Shown one piece after another: positions 1 through 12,889 of a stretch of 64,000 nt of DNA. Position 1 is the stretch's first letter; each line of letters starts with the position of its first letter. The DNA is from an uncultured Paracoccaceae bacterium (GTDB lineage Bacteria; Pseudomonadota; Alphaproteobacteria; Rhodobacterales; Rhodobacteraceae), in contig CAKZRP010000066.1 of assembly GCA_937146765.1 (NCBI GenBank), positions 124,001 through 188,000 on the forward strand, given 5' to 3'. The notes beneath the pieces were generated by a model that was not told the DNA's origin, made no database searches, and saw nothing but the letters and a program-made list of their open reading frames with translations. A program made the translations under genes and the position numbers.

Positions 1-18
1 GCATGGTCCTATTGATGC

Positions 19-45
19 AAAACGGCCCGCCAAAGCGGCGGGCCG
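19..45 (-). terminator. Intrinsic terminator of the suc-lpd operon
   Basis: A 9-bp GC-rich stem (23-31 pairing with 37-45, loop AAAGC) is followed on the minus strand by a run of four T (19-22). It lies about 40 bases beyond the lpd stop codon and would end the leftward sucC-to-lpd transcript. Confidence 0.75.
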
Positions 46-87
46 GGATTGGTTTCGCGGCGCAGGGCGCGCCGGGCCCGTTCAGGC

Positions 88-1485
88 TTAACTGTGGATC
101 GCGCCGTCGCCGCAGGCAAGGGCCGCTTCCCGCACCGCCTCGGAATAGGTCGGATGCGCGTGACAGGTCAGCGCGATGTCCTCGGCAGAGGCGCCAAATT
201 CCATCGCCACGCAGATCTCGTGGATCAGATCGCCAGCACCGGGGCCGATGATCGCCGCGCCGAGGATCCGGTCGGTTTCCTTATCCGCGATCAGCTTCAC
301 AAAGCCGCCCTCGGCCTGATGCACCGCCTTGGCGCGGGCGTTGCCCATGAACATGAACTTGCCGACCTTGATCTTGCGACCCTCGGCCTTGAGCGCGTCT
401 TCGGTGGCGCCGACGGTGGCGACTTCCGGCGTGGTGTAGACGACGCCGGGGATCACACCGTAGTTCACATGGCCATGTTTGCCCGCGATGACCTCGGCCA
501 CCGCCATGCCCTCATCCTCGGCCTTATGGGCCAGCATCGGGCCCTGGATGACGTCGCCGATGGCATAGATGCCCGGCACCGAGGTGGCCCAATGGCCGTC
601 GGTGGCGATCTGGCCGCGCTCGGTCATCTTGACCCCCAGCGCATCGAGGCCGAGGCCTTCGGAATAGGGTTTGCGCCCGGTGGCGACCAGCACCACATCG
701 GCCTCAAGGGTCTGGGCATCGCCGCCTTTTTTCGGCTCGTAAGAGACCTTGGCCTTCGTCTTGCTGGCTTCCACCCCCTTGACGGCGGCGCCCATGATGA
801 AGCTCAGGCCCTGCTTTTCCAGGATACGTTTGAAGCTGCGCTGCACGTCCGCATCCATGCCGGGGCAGACCGCGTCCATATATTCGACCACGGTGACCTC
901 GGTGCCGAGGCGCGCGTAGACCGAACCGAGTTCGAGACCGATGACACCGGCGCCGATGACAACCATCTTCTTGGGGATCTTGGGCAGCTCCAGGGCGCCG
1001 GTGCTGTCCACCACGATGCCCTTGGCATTGTCCACCTCAACACCCGGAAGGGCGGAGGGCACGGAACCGGAGGCGATCACGATGTTCTTGGCCTCGTGGG
1101 TCTCGTCACCGACCTTGACCTGACCGGCGGCGGGGATTGAGGCCCAGCCCTTCAGCCAGTCGATCTTGTTCTTCTTCATGAGGAATTCGACACCGCCGGT
1201 GTTCTGGCCGATGACCTCTTCCTTGTAGGTCTTCATCTGGTCCCAATCGACGGAGGGGGCCTTGCCCTTCAGACCCATGGAGGCGAAGTTATGCTCCGCC
1301 TCATGCAGCAGGTGGGTGGCATGCAGCAGCGCCTTGGAGGGGATGCAGCCGACGTTGAGGCAGGTGCCGCCCAGGGTCTCGCGGCCCTCGACGATGGCGG
1401 TCTTCAGGCCCAGTTGAGCGCAGCGGATGGCGCTGACATAGCCGCCGGGGCCTGCGCCGATGATGATGACGTCATATTGAGCCAT
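88..1485 (-). CDS. lpdA: Dihydrolipoyl dehydrogenase (E3)
   Basis: 465-residue flavoprotein that re-oxidises the dihydrolipoyl groups of the 2-oxoglutarate dehydrogenase E2 subunit and passes electrons to NAD in the cytoplasm. Visible features: N-terminal FAD-binding GAGPGG (residues 10-15), redox-active disulfide C42/C47 in [13 protein letters not shown], a second dinucleotide-binding motif [11 protein letters not shown], and the C-terminal HAHPT..SE segment carrying the catalytic His-Glu pair. The length is normal for the family. It is the last gene of the leftward suc operon, so it is most likely the E3 assigned to 2-oxoglutarate dehydrogenase rather than to pyruvate dehydrogenase. A terminator follows directly. 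Confidence 0.95.
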   Translation of the reverse strand: MAQYDVIIIGAGPGGYVSAIRCAQLGLKTAIVEGRETLGGTCLNVGCIPSKALLHATHLLHEAEHNFASMGLKGKAPSVDWDQMKTYKEEVIGQNTGGVEFLMKKNKIDWLKGWASIPAAGQVKVGDETHEAKNIVIASGSVPSALPGVEVDNAKGIVVDSTGALELPKIPKKMVVIGAGVIGLELGSVYARLGTEVTVVEYMDAVCPGMDADVQRSFKRILEKQGLSFIMGAAVKGVEASKTKAKVSYEPKKGGDAQTLEADVVLVATGRKPYSEGLGLDALGVKMTERGQIATDGHWATSVPGIYAIGDVIQGPMLAHKAEDEGMAVAEVIAGKHGHVNYGVIPGVVYTTPEVATVGATEDALKAEGRKIKVGKFMFMGNARAKAVHQAEGGFVKLIADKETDRILGAAIIGPGAGDLIHEICVAMEFGASAEDIALTCHAHPTYSEAVREAALACGDGAIHS

Positions 1486-1512
1486 TGGATGCTCCTTTGC
1501 GGTTGGCGGGGA

Positions 1513-1570
1513 GGGGGCGCTGCCCCCGGCCCATAGGGGCCTCCCCCGGGATATTTGAGAAAAGATGAAG
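1513..1570. repeat. Intergenic palindromic element between MAPEG gene and lpd
   Basis: Two back-to-back short hairpins (GGGGGC-GCT-GCCCCC at 1513-1527, then GGCCC-ATAG-GGGCC at 1528-1541) are followed by CTCCCCCGGGATATTTGAGA and AAAGATGAAG. From memory this layout resembles a common Rhodobacteraceae intergenic repeat ending in a conserved AT-rich tail; no second full copy was seen in this window. Confidence 0.45.
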
Positions 1571-1572
1571 GG

Positions 1573-1983
1573 TCATAGGAGGCTCGCCCCCAGCATGAGT
1601 GCGGTAGCAAGGTAGCCGACGGCCCAGATCAGGCTGCGCCATGGCACCCAAGCGAAGGCATAGGCCGGAATATAGAGCACCCGCGCGCCGAGGTAGGCAA
1701 AGGCGCAGGCGGTGGTGAGGGGCGAGGATTTATCCGCTAGGGTGACCACCACGCAGGCGATGGAGAAGAGGATCAGCCCCTCGAAGTGGTTGTTCATCGC
1801 ACGATAGAGCCGCGCGGTACGTTTGGAGACCATATCCTGCAAATCGCCGCCCATCCGATCCCGGTCGCGTGGACCGAGGGTCTGGCCGGGCTTCAGCTCA
1901 AGGTTCGCAGGCACCGCCATCAGGGCGATCTGGAAAACCTGCAGCAGCGCGGCGAGGGTGAGGGCGGTGAGTTCGGGGGTCAT
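1573..1983 (-). CDS. MAPEG family membrane protein
   Basis: 136-residue integral membrane protein beginning MTPELTALTL. It has four predicted hydrophobic segments and the family signature region containing R-x-x-N-N-x-x-E (RAMNNHFEGL), matching small bacterial MAPEG proteins (membrane-associated proteins in eicosanoid and glutathione metabolism). The substrate cannot be told from sequence. The frame stays open upstream to 2130, but that extension is arginine- and proline-rich and runs through a palindromic repeat, so the ATG at 1983 just before the hydrophobic domain is the better start. It lies between sucB and lpd and is probably cotranscribed. No metabolic link to 2-oxoglutarate dehydrogenase is evident. 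Confidence 0.8.
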   Translation of the reverse strand: MTPELTALTLAALLQVFQIALMAVPANLELKPGQTLGPRDRDRMGGDLQDMVSKRTARLYRAMNNHFEGLILFSIACVVVTLADKSSPLTTACAFAYLGARVLYIPAYAFAWVPWRSLIWAVGYLATALMLGASLL

Positions 1984-2072
1984 TGGTGACAGAGCCTGAA
2001 GAAAATTTACAACTTCTGATCGGGCCAGGGTGTGGGGCGCATGGCGCGCTGCAGATTGTTTGCTTTGGTCCT

Positions 2073-2145
2073 GCCCGGCTATGCCGGGCTGCGCCCGACC
2101 CTCCCCACGGGAGGGCGCTTTTGCACCCACCCCGGGTCGGGCGCA
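2073..2145. repeat. Nested palindromic repeat, copy A
   Basis: A small hairpin GCCCGGC-TAT-GCCGGGC (2073-2089) is followed by a 12-bp outer stem TGCGCCCGACCC (2090-2101) / GGGTCGGGCGCA (2134-2145) that encloses a CTCCC/GGGAG inner stem. Related copies lie at 48867-48942 and 58604-58655, with a diverged one at 47707-47776. It separates sucB from the MAPEG gene inside the operon. Confidence 0.7.
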
Positions 2146-2157
2146 GCCCTATGTCAA

Positions 2158-3651
<1,494 letters not shown>

Positions 3652-3665
3652 TGTCTCAAACTTCC

Positions 3666-6620
3666 TCAGATGCTCAGCGCTTCGTCAACGAGCGCCGCTT
3701 GTTGGGCTTTGTGTTCGCTGGCCAGGCCGGTTGCCGGCGAGGCCGAGGTGGCGCGTCCGACATAGACCGGACGGGTGTGCTTGGCTTTGATGCGGGTCAG
3801 GACCCATTCGATATTGGGCTCGATGAAGGTCCAGGCCCCCTGGTTCTTGGGCTCTTCCTGGCACCAGACCATCTCGGCATCCTTGAAGCGCTCAAGCTCC
3901 TTCACCAGGCTGATCGCCGGGAAGGGGTAATACTGCTCGATCCGCATGATGTAGACATTGTCGATGCCGCGGGCGTCGCGCTCTTCCAAGAGGTCGTAAT
4001 AGACCTTGCCCGAACACAGGACGACGCGCTTGATATCCTTGTCCTTGACCAGCTTGGTCGCGGAGGCGCCGGTTTCCGCATCATCCCAGAGCACGCGGTG
4101 GAACGAAGATCCGGTGGTGAATTCCGAGGCCTTCGACACCGCCAGCTTGTGGCGCAGCAGGGATTTCGGCGTCACCAGGATCAGCGGCTTGCGGAAGGTG
4201 CGGTGCAGCTGACGGCGCAGGATGTGGAAATAGTTCGCCGGCGTCGTACAGTTCGCCACGATCCAGTTGTCCTGACCGCACATCTGCAGGAAGCGCTCAA
4301 GCCGGGCGGAGGAATGTTCCGGCCCCTGGCCTTCAAAGCCATGCGGCAAGAGGCAGACAAGGCCCGACATCCGCAGCCATTTGCTCTCGCCCGAGGAGAT
4401 GAACTGGTCGAACATGATCTGCGCGCCATTGGCGAAATCGCCGAACTGGGCTTCCCAGAGGGTCAGCGCATTCGGTTCCGCCAGCGAATAGCCGTATTCA
4501 AAGCCGAGCACCGCATATTCCGACAGGGCGGAGTCGATCACCTCATACTGCGCCTGGCCGGCGCGGATGTGGTTGAGCGGGTAGTAGCGCTCTTCGGTGT
4601 CCTGATCGACGATGCCGGAATGGCGTTGGCTGAAGGTGCCGCGGGTGGAGTCCTGCCCGGCCAGACGCACCGGATAGCCCTCGGTCAGAAGCGAGCCGAA
4701 GGCCAGCGCCTCGCCGGTGGCCCAGTCAAAACCCTCGCCGCTCTCGAACATCGCCTGACGCGACTCGAGGAAACGGGCGACGGTCTTATGCACCGGATAG
4801 CCCTCCGGCAGGGTGGTCAGACCCTTGCCGACCTCCTTCAAGGTCTTCGGCTTGATGGCGGTCTCGCCGCGCTGATAGTCCTCGTCCTGCTTGTCGAGGT
4901 GCGACCAGCGCCCGTCCAGCCAGTCGGCCTTGTTGGGCTTATAGGTCTTGCCGGCCTCGAACTCCTCGTTGAGATGGGCCTGGAAGGCCGCCTTCATGTC
5001 CTCGATCTCGCCCTCGGGGATCAATCCGTCCTTCACCAGCCGCTCGGTATAGAGCGACAGAGTGGTCTTGTGCCCCTTGATCTTCTTGTACATCAAGGGG
5101 TTGGTGAACATCGGCTCGTCGCCTTCGTTGTGACCAAACCGGCGGTAGCAGAAGATGTCGATGACCACGTCCTTGTGGAACTTCTGACGGAACTCGGTCG
5201 CCACCTTGGCCGCGTGCACCACCGCCTCCGGGTCATCCCCGTTGACGTGGAAGATCGGCGCCTCGACCACCAGCGCGTTGTCGGTGGGATAGGGGGAGGA
5301 GCGCGAGAAATGCGGCGCGGTGGTGAAGCCGATCTGGTTGTTCACCACAACGTGGATGGTGCCGCCGGTGCGATGCCCGCGCAGACCGGAAAGCGCAAAA
5401 CATTCCGCCACGATGCCCTGACCCGCAAAGGCCGCATCGCCGTGCAGCAGGATCGGCAGCACCGCCGTGCGCTCGTCGCGGTCGTTATACTGGTCCTGCT
5501 TGGCGCGGACCTTGCCCAGAACCACCGGGTTCACCGCCTCGAGGTGGGAGGGGTTGGCGGTCAGCGACAGGTGCACCTTGTTGCCGTCAAACTCGCGGTC
5601 CGACGACGCGCCGAGGTGATATTTCACGTCACCGGAGCCATCCACGTCCTCGGGCTTGAAGGAGCCACCCTGGAATTCGTTGAAGATCGCCTTGTAGGGC
5701 TTTTGCATCACATTCGCCAGAACCGACAGGCGGCCCCGGTGCGGCATCCCGATGACGATCTCCTTGACGCCGAGGTTGCCGCCGCGCTTGATGATCTGCT
5801 CCATCGCGGGAATGAGGCTCTCGCCGCCATCCAGACCAAAGCGCTTGGTGCCCATGTATTTGACATGGAGGAATTTCTCGAAGCCCTCGGCCTCGACCAT
5901 CTTGTTCAGGATCGCCTTGCGGCCCTCGCGGGTGAAGGTGATTTCCTTGTTGTAGCCCTCGATCCGCTCCTTCAGCCAGGCGGATTGCTCGGGGTCGGAG
6001 ATATGCATGTACTGCAGCGCAAAGGTGCCGCAATAGGTGCGCTTCACGATGTCGACGATCTGTCGCATCGAGGCGACCTGAAGCCCGAGCACATTGTCGA
6101 TGAAGATCGGCCGGTCCATGTCGGCTTCGTTGAAGCCATAGGACTTGGGGTCCAGCTCGGGATGCGGCGTCGAGGCGCGCATGCCCAGCGGGTCGAGGTC
6201 GGCGGCCAGGTGGCCACGGATCCGGTAGGCGCGGATCAGCATGATGGCGCGGATCGAGTCGAGCACCGCGCGCTGGATCTGCGCATCGGAGACGGTGACG
6301 CCCTTCTCAGCGGCCTTCTCGGCGATCTTCTTGCCGGCGGCCTTGGTTTCCACCGGGGCAGGCCATTCGCCGGTCAACGCGGCGGTGAGGTCATCCGCCG
6401 GCACCGGCGGCCAGTCGCTGCGCGCCCAGCTCGGGCCCTGCGCCTCTTTCTTCACGTCGAGGTCCGCATCGCCCATGGCGCGGAAGAACTCCGCCCAGGC
6501 GGCGTCCACCGCATTGGGATCGCTGGCGTATTGGGCGTAAAGCTGCTCCAGATACTCCGCATTGTGCCCCTGCATGAAGGAGGACGCATGGAAGATGTCG
6601 TTGGGGCTCTGGTCGGTCAT
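3666..6620 (-). CDS. sucA: 2-oxoglutarate dehydrogenase E1 component
   Basis: 984-residue thiamine-diphosphate enzyme that decarboxylates 2-oxoglutarate and succinylates the lipoyl group of SucB. The N-terminus contains the typical short E1o segment ([14 protein letters not shown]). The ThDP/metal region includes [25 protein letters not shown] sequence and GEDQ-type motifs are replaced by the usual E1o equivalents. The C-terminal transketolase-like domain carries the conserved [12 protein letters not shown] segment. The length matches alphaproteobacterial SucA. It is the fourth gene of the operon after sucC, a lipoprotein-like gene and sucD. The 238-base gap to sucD holds an imperfect hairpin (6788-6814) without a T tract, which could modulate read-through. 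Confidence 0.96.
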   Translation of the reverse strand: MTDQSPNDIFHASSFMQGHNAEYLEQLYAQYASDPNAVDAAWAEFFRAMGDADLDVKKEAQGPSWARSDWPPVPADDLTAALTGEWPAPVETKAAGKKIAEKAAEKGVTVSDAQIQRAVLDSIRAIMLIRAYRIRGHLAADLDPLGMRASTPHPELDPKSYGFNEADMDRPIFIDNVLGLQVASMRQIVDIVKRTYCGTFALQYMHISDPEQSAWLKERIEGYNKEITFTREGRKAILNKMVEAEGFEKFLHVKYMGTKRFGLDGGESLIPAMEQIIKRGGNLGVKEIVIGMPHRGRLSVLANVMQKPYKAIFNEFQGGSFKPEDVDGSGDVKYHLGASSDREFDGNKVHLSLTANPSHLEAVNPVVLGKVRAKQDQYNDRDERTAVLPILLHGDAAFAGQGIVAECFALSGLRGHRTGGTIHVVVNNQIGFTTAPHFSRSSPYPTDNALVVEAPIFHVNGDDPEAVVHAAKVATEFRQKFHKDVVIDIFCYRRFGHNEGDEPMFTNPLMYKKIKGHKTTLSLYTERLVKDGLIPEGEIEDMKAAFQAHLNEEFEAGKTYKPNKADWLDGRWSHLDKQDEDYQRGETAIKPKTLKEVGKGLTTLPEGYPVHKTVARFLESRQAMFESGEGFDWATGEALAFGSLLTEGYPVRLAGQDSTRGTFSQRHSGIVDQDTEERYYPLNHIRAGQAQYEVIDSALSEYAVLGFEYGYSLAEPNALTLWEAQFGDFANGAQIMFDQFISSGESKWLRMSGLVCLLPHGFEGQGPEHSSARLERFLQMCGQDNWIVANCTTPANYFHILRRQLHRTFRKPLILVTPKSLLRHKLAVSKASEFTTGSSFHRVLWDDAETGASATKLVKDKDIKRVVLCSGKVYYDLLEERDARGIDNVYIMRIEQYYPFPAISLVKELERFKDAEMVWCQEEPKNQGAWTFIEPNIEWVLTRIKAKHTRPVYVGRATSASPATGLASEHKAQQAALVDEALSI

Positions 6621-6858
6621 TTGGATGCCTCTTGTGCGTTTGGACCGTTAGCGATCAGCCCTGATGGCAGGGTCTGAAAGCCCGAATGGGCGAAATGTTC
6701 CGTCTCGAATTCCGGGTGGATCTTGCGGCGAAGGCGGTCCCATCGACAGGTGGGGGCCGCATCAGCAACAGGATCCGCTTGCGGGCAAGGGGCGGGCGCC
6801 AGACGCCCACCCCTCAGATCTTGGTTCGACCCTGCAGGATATGCGGGTCGGGACTGCA

Positions 6859-7746
6859 TCAGCCCAGAGAGATCGCTTTCTGAACCGCCTCGCCCAGGGT
6901 TGCCGGGCTGTCGGCGACCACGATGCCTGCGGATTTCATCGCTTCGATCTTGTCTTCCGCACCACCTTTGCCGCCGGCGACAATCGCGCCCGCGTGGCCC
7001 ATGCGGCGGCCCGGAGGGGCGGTACGACCGGCGATGAAGCCAGCGATCGGCTTCCAGCGGCCTTTTTTCTTCTGCTCGGCGATGAATTCCGCCGCTTCTT
7101 CCTCGGCAGAACCACCGATCTCACCGATCATGATGATCGACTGGGTTTCGGGGTCGTTGAGGAACATCTCCAGAACGTCGATATGCTCGGTGCCCTTGAT
7201 CGGGTCGCCGCCGATACCCACAGCCGAGGACTGGCCGAGACCGATGTCGGAGGTCTGCTTGACCGCCTCATAGGTCAGGGTGCCGGAGCGGGACACAACG
7301 CCAACCGAGCCACGCTTGTGGATATGGCCGGGCATGATGCCGATCTTGCAGGCGTCGGGCGTGATGACACCGGGGCAGTTCGGGCCGATGAGGCGCGACT
7401 TGGAGCCTTCCAGCGCCCGTTTCACCTTCATCATGTCCAGAACCGGAATGCCTTCGGTGATGCAGACGATCAGCTCCATCTCGGCGTCGATCGCCTCGAG
7501 GATGGAATCCGCAGCAAAGGGCGGCGGCACGTAGATCACGGAGGCATTGGCCTCGGTCACGTGTTTCGCTTCATGCACGGAGTTGAAGACCGGCAGGTTC
7601 AGGTGGGTGGTGCCACCTTTGCCGGGGGTCACGCCGCCGACCATCTTGGTGCCATAGGCGATGGCCTGCTCGGAATGGAAGGTGCCCTGCGAGCCGGTAA
7701 AGCCCTGACAGATGACCTTGGTGTTTTCGTCGATGAGGACTGCCAT
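6859..7746 (-). CDS. sucD: Succinyl-CoA synthetase alpha subunit
   Basis: 295-residue ADP-forming subunit that binds CoA and carries the phosphohistidine; with SucC it converts succinyl-CoA to succinate with ATP formation. The N-terminus [29 protein letters not shown] is the CoA-binding Rossmann domain, and GPNCPGVI and the MGHAGAI phosphohistidine motif are present. The length is standard. Unusually, it is separated from sucC by a 720-base unrelated gene, whereas sucC and sucD are normally adjacent. A 238-base spacer separates it from sucA. Confidence 0.97.
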   Translation of the reverse strand: MAVLIDENTKVICQGFTGSQGTFHSEQAIAYGTKMVGGVTPGKGGTTHLNLPVFNSVHEAKHVTEANASVIYVPPPFAADSILEAIDAEMELIVCITEGIPVLDMMKVKRALEGSKSRLIGPNCPGVITPDACKIGIMPGHIHKRGSVGVVSRSGTLTYEAVKQTSDIGLGQSSAVGIGGDPIKGTEHIDVLEMFLNDPETQSIIMIGEIGGSAEEEAAEFIAEQKKKGRWKPIAGFIAGRTAPPGRRMGHAGAIVAGGKGGAEDKIEAMKSAGIVVADSPATLGEAVQKAISLG

Positions 7747-7784
7747 TGGGGAAGTCTCCTAACTGATGGTTTTCACCTGAGCGC

Positions 7785-8504
7785 TCAGTTCTGGCGCTCG
7801 AAGTACACAAATGTTGAATAAGAGCCGTAACCGGATGAGACGCTGCCACCGATCCGAACGACTGTATTGCCGTTCTGGTAGACGGTTTCGGTCCCTCTGC
7901 TGGACTGCACCGTAACCGGACTGTAGCCGCGTGCCACGATGCTGCGTCTGGCCTCGTCAATGAGGGCATATCCGTCATTTCGACCGATGATCCCGAATTG
8001 AGCGGAGCACGAAGCCCCAGAACGCGTCTGACGTGGATCGACAGATATGACGGGCTGGGTGCCGCCAATAATCGACGCGTTATAGGATTTCTTGTACGTC
8101 CGGCCTTTTGCAGCAAAGCCTGCTCCCAGCAAGGTCCCGACAGACTGACCATTTTCGATATAGTTCAGGCAGAATGCAGAGATATTGCGCATATCACTTA
8201 CAATTCCGGATCCATTCGAAGGGGCAGCGAAGGAAACCGCAGCCGGGGTCGCTTGTGGCGTTGAAGACGCCGCCAGGACTGGCTGTGTCACTGGGGCCGG
8301 AACAGGCCCTCCAGAAGATCGGGTTTGGGCTGGAATAAAGGTGTCAGTTGCAGGATCGTATCGCCCCCCTGCAATCTGCGCAGGTTCGATGCTGTATACG
8401 ACTTGTGCTCCGGCTGCCTGCTGGGTGTCCCCAGCAGAGTAGTCGTAGGTGCAAGCCGTAGTCACCAAACAGCAAAAAATTGCAGAGAAAGGACCGAACC
8501 GCAT
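7785..8504 (-). CDS. Lipoprotein-like protein of unknown function between sucC and sucD
   Basis: 239-residue protein that I do not recognise. It starts with a hydrophobic segment and a lipobox-like VTTAC (Cys18), followed by TYDYSAGD; the -3 position is Thr, so lipidation is plausible, not certain. Residues 20-95 are Ala/Pro/Thr/Gln-rich and probably disordered. The C-terminal part (about 100-239) has a Cys at ISAFC and another at SGASC, with Gly/Ser/Tyr-rich end YGSYSTFVYFERQN. It starts 5 bases after the sucC stop and ends 38 bases before sucD, so it is cotranscribed. Base composition looks less GC-rich than its neighbours, which suggests later insertion. Probably exported to the periplasm or outer membrane. 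Confidence 0.7.
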   Translation of the reverse strand: MRFGPFSAIFCCLVTTACTYDYSAGDTQQAAGAQVVYSIEPAQIAGGRYDPATDTFIPAQTRSSGGPVPAPVTQPVLAASSTPQATPAAVSFAAPSNGSGIVSDMRNISAFCLNYIENGQSVGTLLGAGFAAKGRTYKKSYNASIIGGTQPVISVDPRQTRSGASCSAQFGIIGRNDGYALIDEARRSIVARGYSPVTVQSSRGTETVYQNGNTVVRIGGSVSSGYGSYSTFVYFERQN

Positions 8505-8509
8505 CCTGC

Positions 8510-9703
8510 TTAGCCCTTCACCGCTTTCACGATCTTCTCGGCACCGTCCGACAGGTCATCCGCCGCGATCACGTTCAGGCCGGAGTTTGCGATGATCTCC
8601 TTGCCCTTCTCGACGTTGGTGCCCTCAAGGCGCACAACCAGCGGAACCTTCAGGCCGACTTCTTTCACCGCGGCGATCACGCCCTCGGCGATGACGTCGC
8701 AGCGCATGATGCCGCCAAAGATGTTCACCAGGATGCCTTTGACGTTGGGGTCAGAGGTGATGATCTTGAAGGCCTCGGTCACTTTCTCTTTGGTGGCGCC
8801 GCCACCCACGTCGAGGAAGTTTGCAGGCTCCGCGCCATAAAGCTTGATGATGTCCATGGTGGCCATCGCCAGACCCGCGCCGTTCACCATACAGCCGATC
8901 TCACCGTCGAGCGCGATGTAGTTCAGGTCGTACTTGGAGGCTTCCAGCTCTTTGGAGTCTTCTTCCGTGGTGTCGCGCAGTTCGGCGATATCGGCGTGGC
9001 GATACATCGCGTTGCCGTCAAAGCTGACCTTCGCGTCCAGCACCTTGAGGTCGCCCTTGTCGGTCACGATCAGCGGGTTGATCTCCAGCATCTCCATGTC
9101 CTTCTCGACGAAGGCCTTGTAGAGCTGACCCATCAGCTGAACGCATTGCTTCACCTGCGCGCCGGTCAGGCCGAGCGAGAAGGCGATGCGGCGGCCGTGG
9201 TAGGCTTGGTAGCCTGCAGCCGGATCAACCGAGAAGGAGAGGATTTTTTCCGGGGTCGCTGCGGCGACTTCCTCGATGTCCATGCCGCCCTCGGTGGAGC
9301 AGACGAAGGAGATGCGGGAGGTCTGACGATCCACCAGCAGCGCGAGGTAGAGCTCGGTCTCGATGCCGGAGCCGGCTTCGATGTAGATGCGGTTGACCTG
9401 CTTGCCCACCGGGCCGGTCTGATGGGTCACAAGGGTGCGGCCCAGCATCTTTTTGGCTTCTTCAGCGGCTTCCTCGACCGATTTGGTCAGGCGCACACCG
9501 CCTTTTTCACCGGCGTCGGCTTCCTTGAAGGAGCCCTTGCCGCGGCCACCGGCGTGGATCTGTGCTTTCACAACCCAGAGCGGGCCATCAAGCTCACCGG
9601 CTGCGGTTTTGGCGTCTTCGGCTCTCAGCACCACGCGCCCGTCGGAAACCGGCGCGCCGTAGCTGCGGAGGAGGGCCTTGGCCTGATATTCGTGGATGTT
9701 CAT
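8510..9703 (-). CDS. sucC: Succinyl-CoA synthetase beta subunit
   Basis: 397-residue ATP-grasp subunit of ADP-forming succinyl-CoA synthetase. The start [19 protein letters not shown] is diagnostic of the family, followed by the nucleotide-binding [14 protein letters not shown] region and the ENPLIV-like [12 protein letters not shown] metal-binding segment; the C-terminus carries the [13 protein letters not shown] signature. The length is normal. It is the first gene of the leftward operon. Its 350-base upstream region contains the paired GTGATCAC sites described separately, likely an operator shared with sdhC. Confidence 0.97.
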   Translation of the reverse strand: MNIHEYQAKALLRSYGAPVSDGRVVLRAEDAKTAAGELDGPLWVVKAQIHAGGRGKGSFKEADAGEKGGVRLTKSVEEAAEEAKKMLGRTLVTHQTGPVGKQVNRIYIEAGSGIETELYLALLVDRQTSRISFVCSTEGGMDIEEVAAATPEKILSFSVDPAAGYQAYHGRRIAFSLGLTGAQVKQCVQLMGQLYKAFVEKDMEMLEINPLIVTDKGDLKVLDAKVSFDGNAMYRHADIAELRDTTEEDSKELEASKYDLNYIALDGEIGCMVNGAGLAMATMDIIKLYGAEPANFLDVGGGATKEKVTEAFKIITSDPNVKGILVNIFGGIMRCDVIAEGVIAAVKEVGLKVPLVVRLEGTNVEKGKEIIANSGLNVIAADDLSDGAEKIVKAVKG

Positions 9704-9816
9704 GAGAAACTGTCCCGTCTGGCTACAATTGTCCTTTGCTAGTACGCCGAGTTCAAACAGGAGGTTAAAGGGTTTTCTGCCGCGCGAGCGCTAAATGATG
9801 AAGTTTTTTCGTTTTT

Positions 9817-9845
9817 GTGATCACGGGCCCGAGGGGTGTGATCAC
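9817..9845 (-). promoter_or_regulatory. Paired GTGATCAC operator upstream of sucC
   Basis: Two perfect 8-bp palindromes GTGATCAC at 9817-9824 and 9838-9845 (21 bp between equivalent bases, two helical turns). They lie 114-142 bases upstream of the sucC start. The same pair with the same spacing lies upstream of sdhC (16190-16218). Both copies have flanking T/A extending towards TGTGATCACA. The regulator is unknown; CRP/FNR-like, FadR-type GntR and LacI proteins can all use palindromes of this sort. Confidence 0.7.
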
Positions 9846-10001
9846 AATTCGAAACCGCCTGATTTCGCGCGATTCGCGACCCTTCAAAATTGAACAAATT
9901 CACCAATTCGCATTGCGTCAAGAGCTTTGCCCGCGGCGGTTCCGGTTTCCGACAGCCTCCTGTCGCAAATCCCTGCCGGGGCGACAGCCCATCGACGCAA
10001 C

Positions 10002-10029
10002 AAAAAAGGCGCCCCCCGAAGGAGACGCC
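10002..10029 (-). terminator. Intrinsic terminator of mdh
   Basis: Reading leftward, a 9-bp stem (10021-10029 with 10008-10016, loop TTCG, with G-T wobbles) is followed by six T (plus-strand AAAAAA at 10002-10007). It lies 24 bases after the mdh stop, so it would end the mdh message before the sucC promoter region. Confidence 0.85.
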
Positions 10030-10053
10030 TTGCATTGGGATGCCCGGTTGGGC

Positions 10054-11316
<1,263 letters not shown>

Positions 11317-11640
11317 TCAGGCGTCGGTGTCCTGCACCGGCAGCGCCTCTGCCAGCACCTCGTAGGACTGGCCGGAGGCGACGAGGCAGGTCATCCCGTT
11401 GGGCGTGGTCACGGTGATGGTCCAGGAGCCGGTCTCGGCAGAGGCGAAGGTCTCCATCACCATGCCCTGCTGGCCCATGCCGATGGATTGGCGGCTCTCG
11501 CCGTATTTCTCCGCCAGCCGCTTCACCACCAGATCGCGCGGGGCGCAGTTCTGGCTCTGGGCGGCGGCCATCGGCGCGCTCACCAGATGCAGGGAGACGG
11601 CCAGGGCCAGGCCGGCGGCAATGTTCAACAGCGTCTTCAT
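11317..11640 (-). CDS. Small secreted protein, unknown function
   Basis: 107 residues starting MKTLLNIAAGLALAVSL; a further Met codon lies just upstream at 11643. It has a clear Sec signal peptide with probable cleavage after the AAA/AQ region near residue 28, giving a mature periplasmic domain of about 78 residues with two Cys (QNCAPRD and GMTCLV) that could form a disulfide. The mature part reads CAPRDLVVKRLAEKYGESRQS, an architecture I know from hypothetical proteins of Rhodobacteraceae but cannot name. It stands alone between mdh and mcl2 with long spacers on both sides. Confidence 0.75.
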   Translation of the reverse strand: MKTLLNIAAGLALAVSLHLVSAPMAAAQSQNCAPRDLVVKRLAEKYGESRQSIGMGQQGMVMETFASAETGSWTITVTTPNGMTCLVASGQSYEVLAEALPVQDTDA

Positions 11641-11643
11641 CAT

Positions 11644-11995
11644 TGGTTTTACCCCTTTCGGAACGGCGCTCCCGGTCGGGGGCCGAGAAGGCGCCCCGGC
11701 GACCTGGAATGGACCGGTTTTCTGGTGACGTAATCATGACTGCGGGCCCAAGGCCCCCCTGGCGCCGGGGCAACAGTTGCCGGAGGGGGGCGCCAGTATC
11801 TTTCAGAGTGGCACAGAGGTGCTGATAAGTGGTTAATGGGGCGTTCATGTTGTTTTTCAATGGCTTGAGATCGCAAGACTCAGCCGGAGATCGGGATTTT
11901 CTGCAATGCGGCGCGATTTGCCTTGAAATTATCCCGATCAGAAGTTAGCGATTTGAGCAACTTTATGACCTTGTGACATCTCCGGAGATCCTGCC
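11644..11995. other. Intergenic region between the small secreted protein and mcl2 (divergent)
   Basis: About 350 bases between divergent genes, so it should hold both promoters. A GC-rich partly palindromic stretch (about 11740-11795) is present, and the 150 bases before mcl2 are AT-richer. The mcl2 ribosome-binding site GGAG is visible just before its ATG. No gene is supported here. Confidence 0.4.
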
Positions 11996-12850
11996 ATGGA
12001 CCAGACCGCGCGCCCCTATCGTTCCGTCCTCTATATCCCCGGCTCCAAGCCCCGGGCGTTGGAAAAGGCGCGCGACCTTGCGGTGGATGCAATCATCTTC
12101 GATCTCGAGGATGCGGTCTCGGTGGAGGAAAAGGACAACGCCCGCGCCACCCTGGCGGAGGCGCTGGCGGCGGGGGGCTATGGCGCGCGCCGCAAGATCG
12201 TGCGCATCAACGGGCTCGACACCCCATGGGGGCACGCGGACGCGGAGGCGGTTGCCTCCATGGACTGTGACGCGGTGCTGCTGCCGAAGGTGTCTTCGCC
12301 ATCGGACCTCGACGCGCTGGCGGCGCTCACCGGCGACCTGCCGCTCTGGGCGATGATGGAGACCGCGCGCGGCATGTTGAACGCGCCCCAGATCGCCGCC
12401 CATCCGCAATTGCAGGGCATGGTGATGGGCACCAACGATCTGGCCAAGGAGATGCAGGTGCGGTTCCGCGCCGACCGTCTGCCCCTGATGGCGGGCCTCG
12501 GCCTCTGCCTGCTGGCGGCCAAGGCCGAGGGCAAGATCATCGTCGACGGGGTCTACAACGCCTTTAAGGACGACGAAGGCCTAGAGGCGGAATGCGTGCA
12601 GGGGCGTGACATGGGCTTTGACGGCAAGACCCTGATCCACCCCGCGCAGGTGGAGATCGCCAATGCGGCCTTTGCCCCCTCCGAGGCGGAGATCGACCTC
12701 GCCCGTCGCCAAATCGCCGCCTTTGAGGCGGCCGAAGCGGGCGGGCAGGGGGTCGCCGTGGTCGACGGCAAGATCGTCGAGAACCTGCATGTGGTCACCG
12801 CGCGGGAAATCCTTGCAAAAGCGGATGCAATCGCGGCCCTCAGCGCTTAA
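11996..12850 (+). CDS. mcl2: (3S)-malyl-CoA thioesterase (HpcH/HpaI family)
   Basis: 284-residue CitE/HpcH-type TIM-barrel protein. Metal and acyl-CoA contacts are visible: RSVLYIPGSKPRALEKA at the N-terminus, FDLEDAV, the METARGMLNAP segment with the metal-binding Glu, and GTNDLAKEM with the metal-binding Asp. Length and sequence fit the shorter (3S)-malyl-CoA thioesterase (Mcl2) rather than the roughly 318-residue malyl-CoA lyase Mcl1. In the ethylmalonyl-CoA pathway Mcl2 hydrolyses malyl-CoA to malate and CoA. mdh nearby and mch three genes downstream support this. A citrate-lyase-beta-like role is the alternative. Confidence 0.85.
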   Translation: MDQTARPYRSVLYIPGSKPRALEKARDLAVDAIIFDLEDAVSVEEKDNARATLAEALAAGGYGARRKIVRINGLDTPWGHADAEAVASMDCDAVLLPKVSSPSDLDALAALTGDLPLWAMMETARGMLNAPQIAAHPQLQGMVMGTNDLAKEMQVRFRADRLPLMAGLGLCLLAAKAEGKIIVDGVYNAFKDDEGLEAECVQGRDMGFDGKTLIHPAQVEIANAAFAPSEAEIDLARRQIAAFEAAEAGGQGVAVVDGKIVENLHVVTAREILAKADAIAALSA

Positions 12851-12889
12851 GTCTGGACGCAGGCACCGGTCCTTGCGTTGGAGAAAGAC

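Noticed and set aside
6617..6859. 80-codon frame in the sucD-sucA gap
   Set aside because: No ribosome-binding site or conserved character; the region has a hairpin and reads like spacer.
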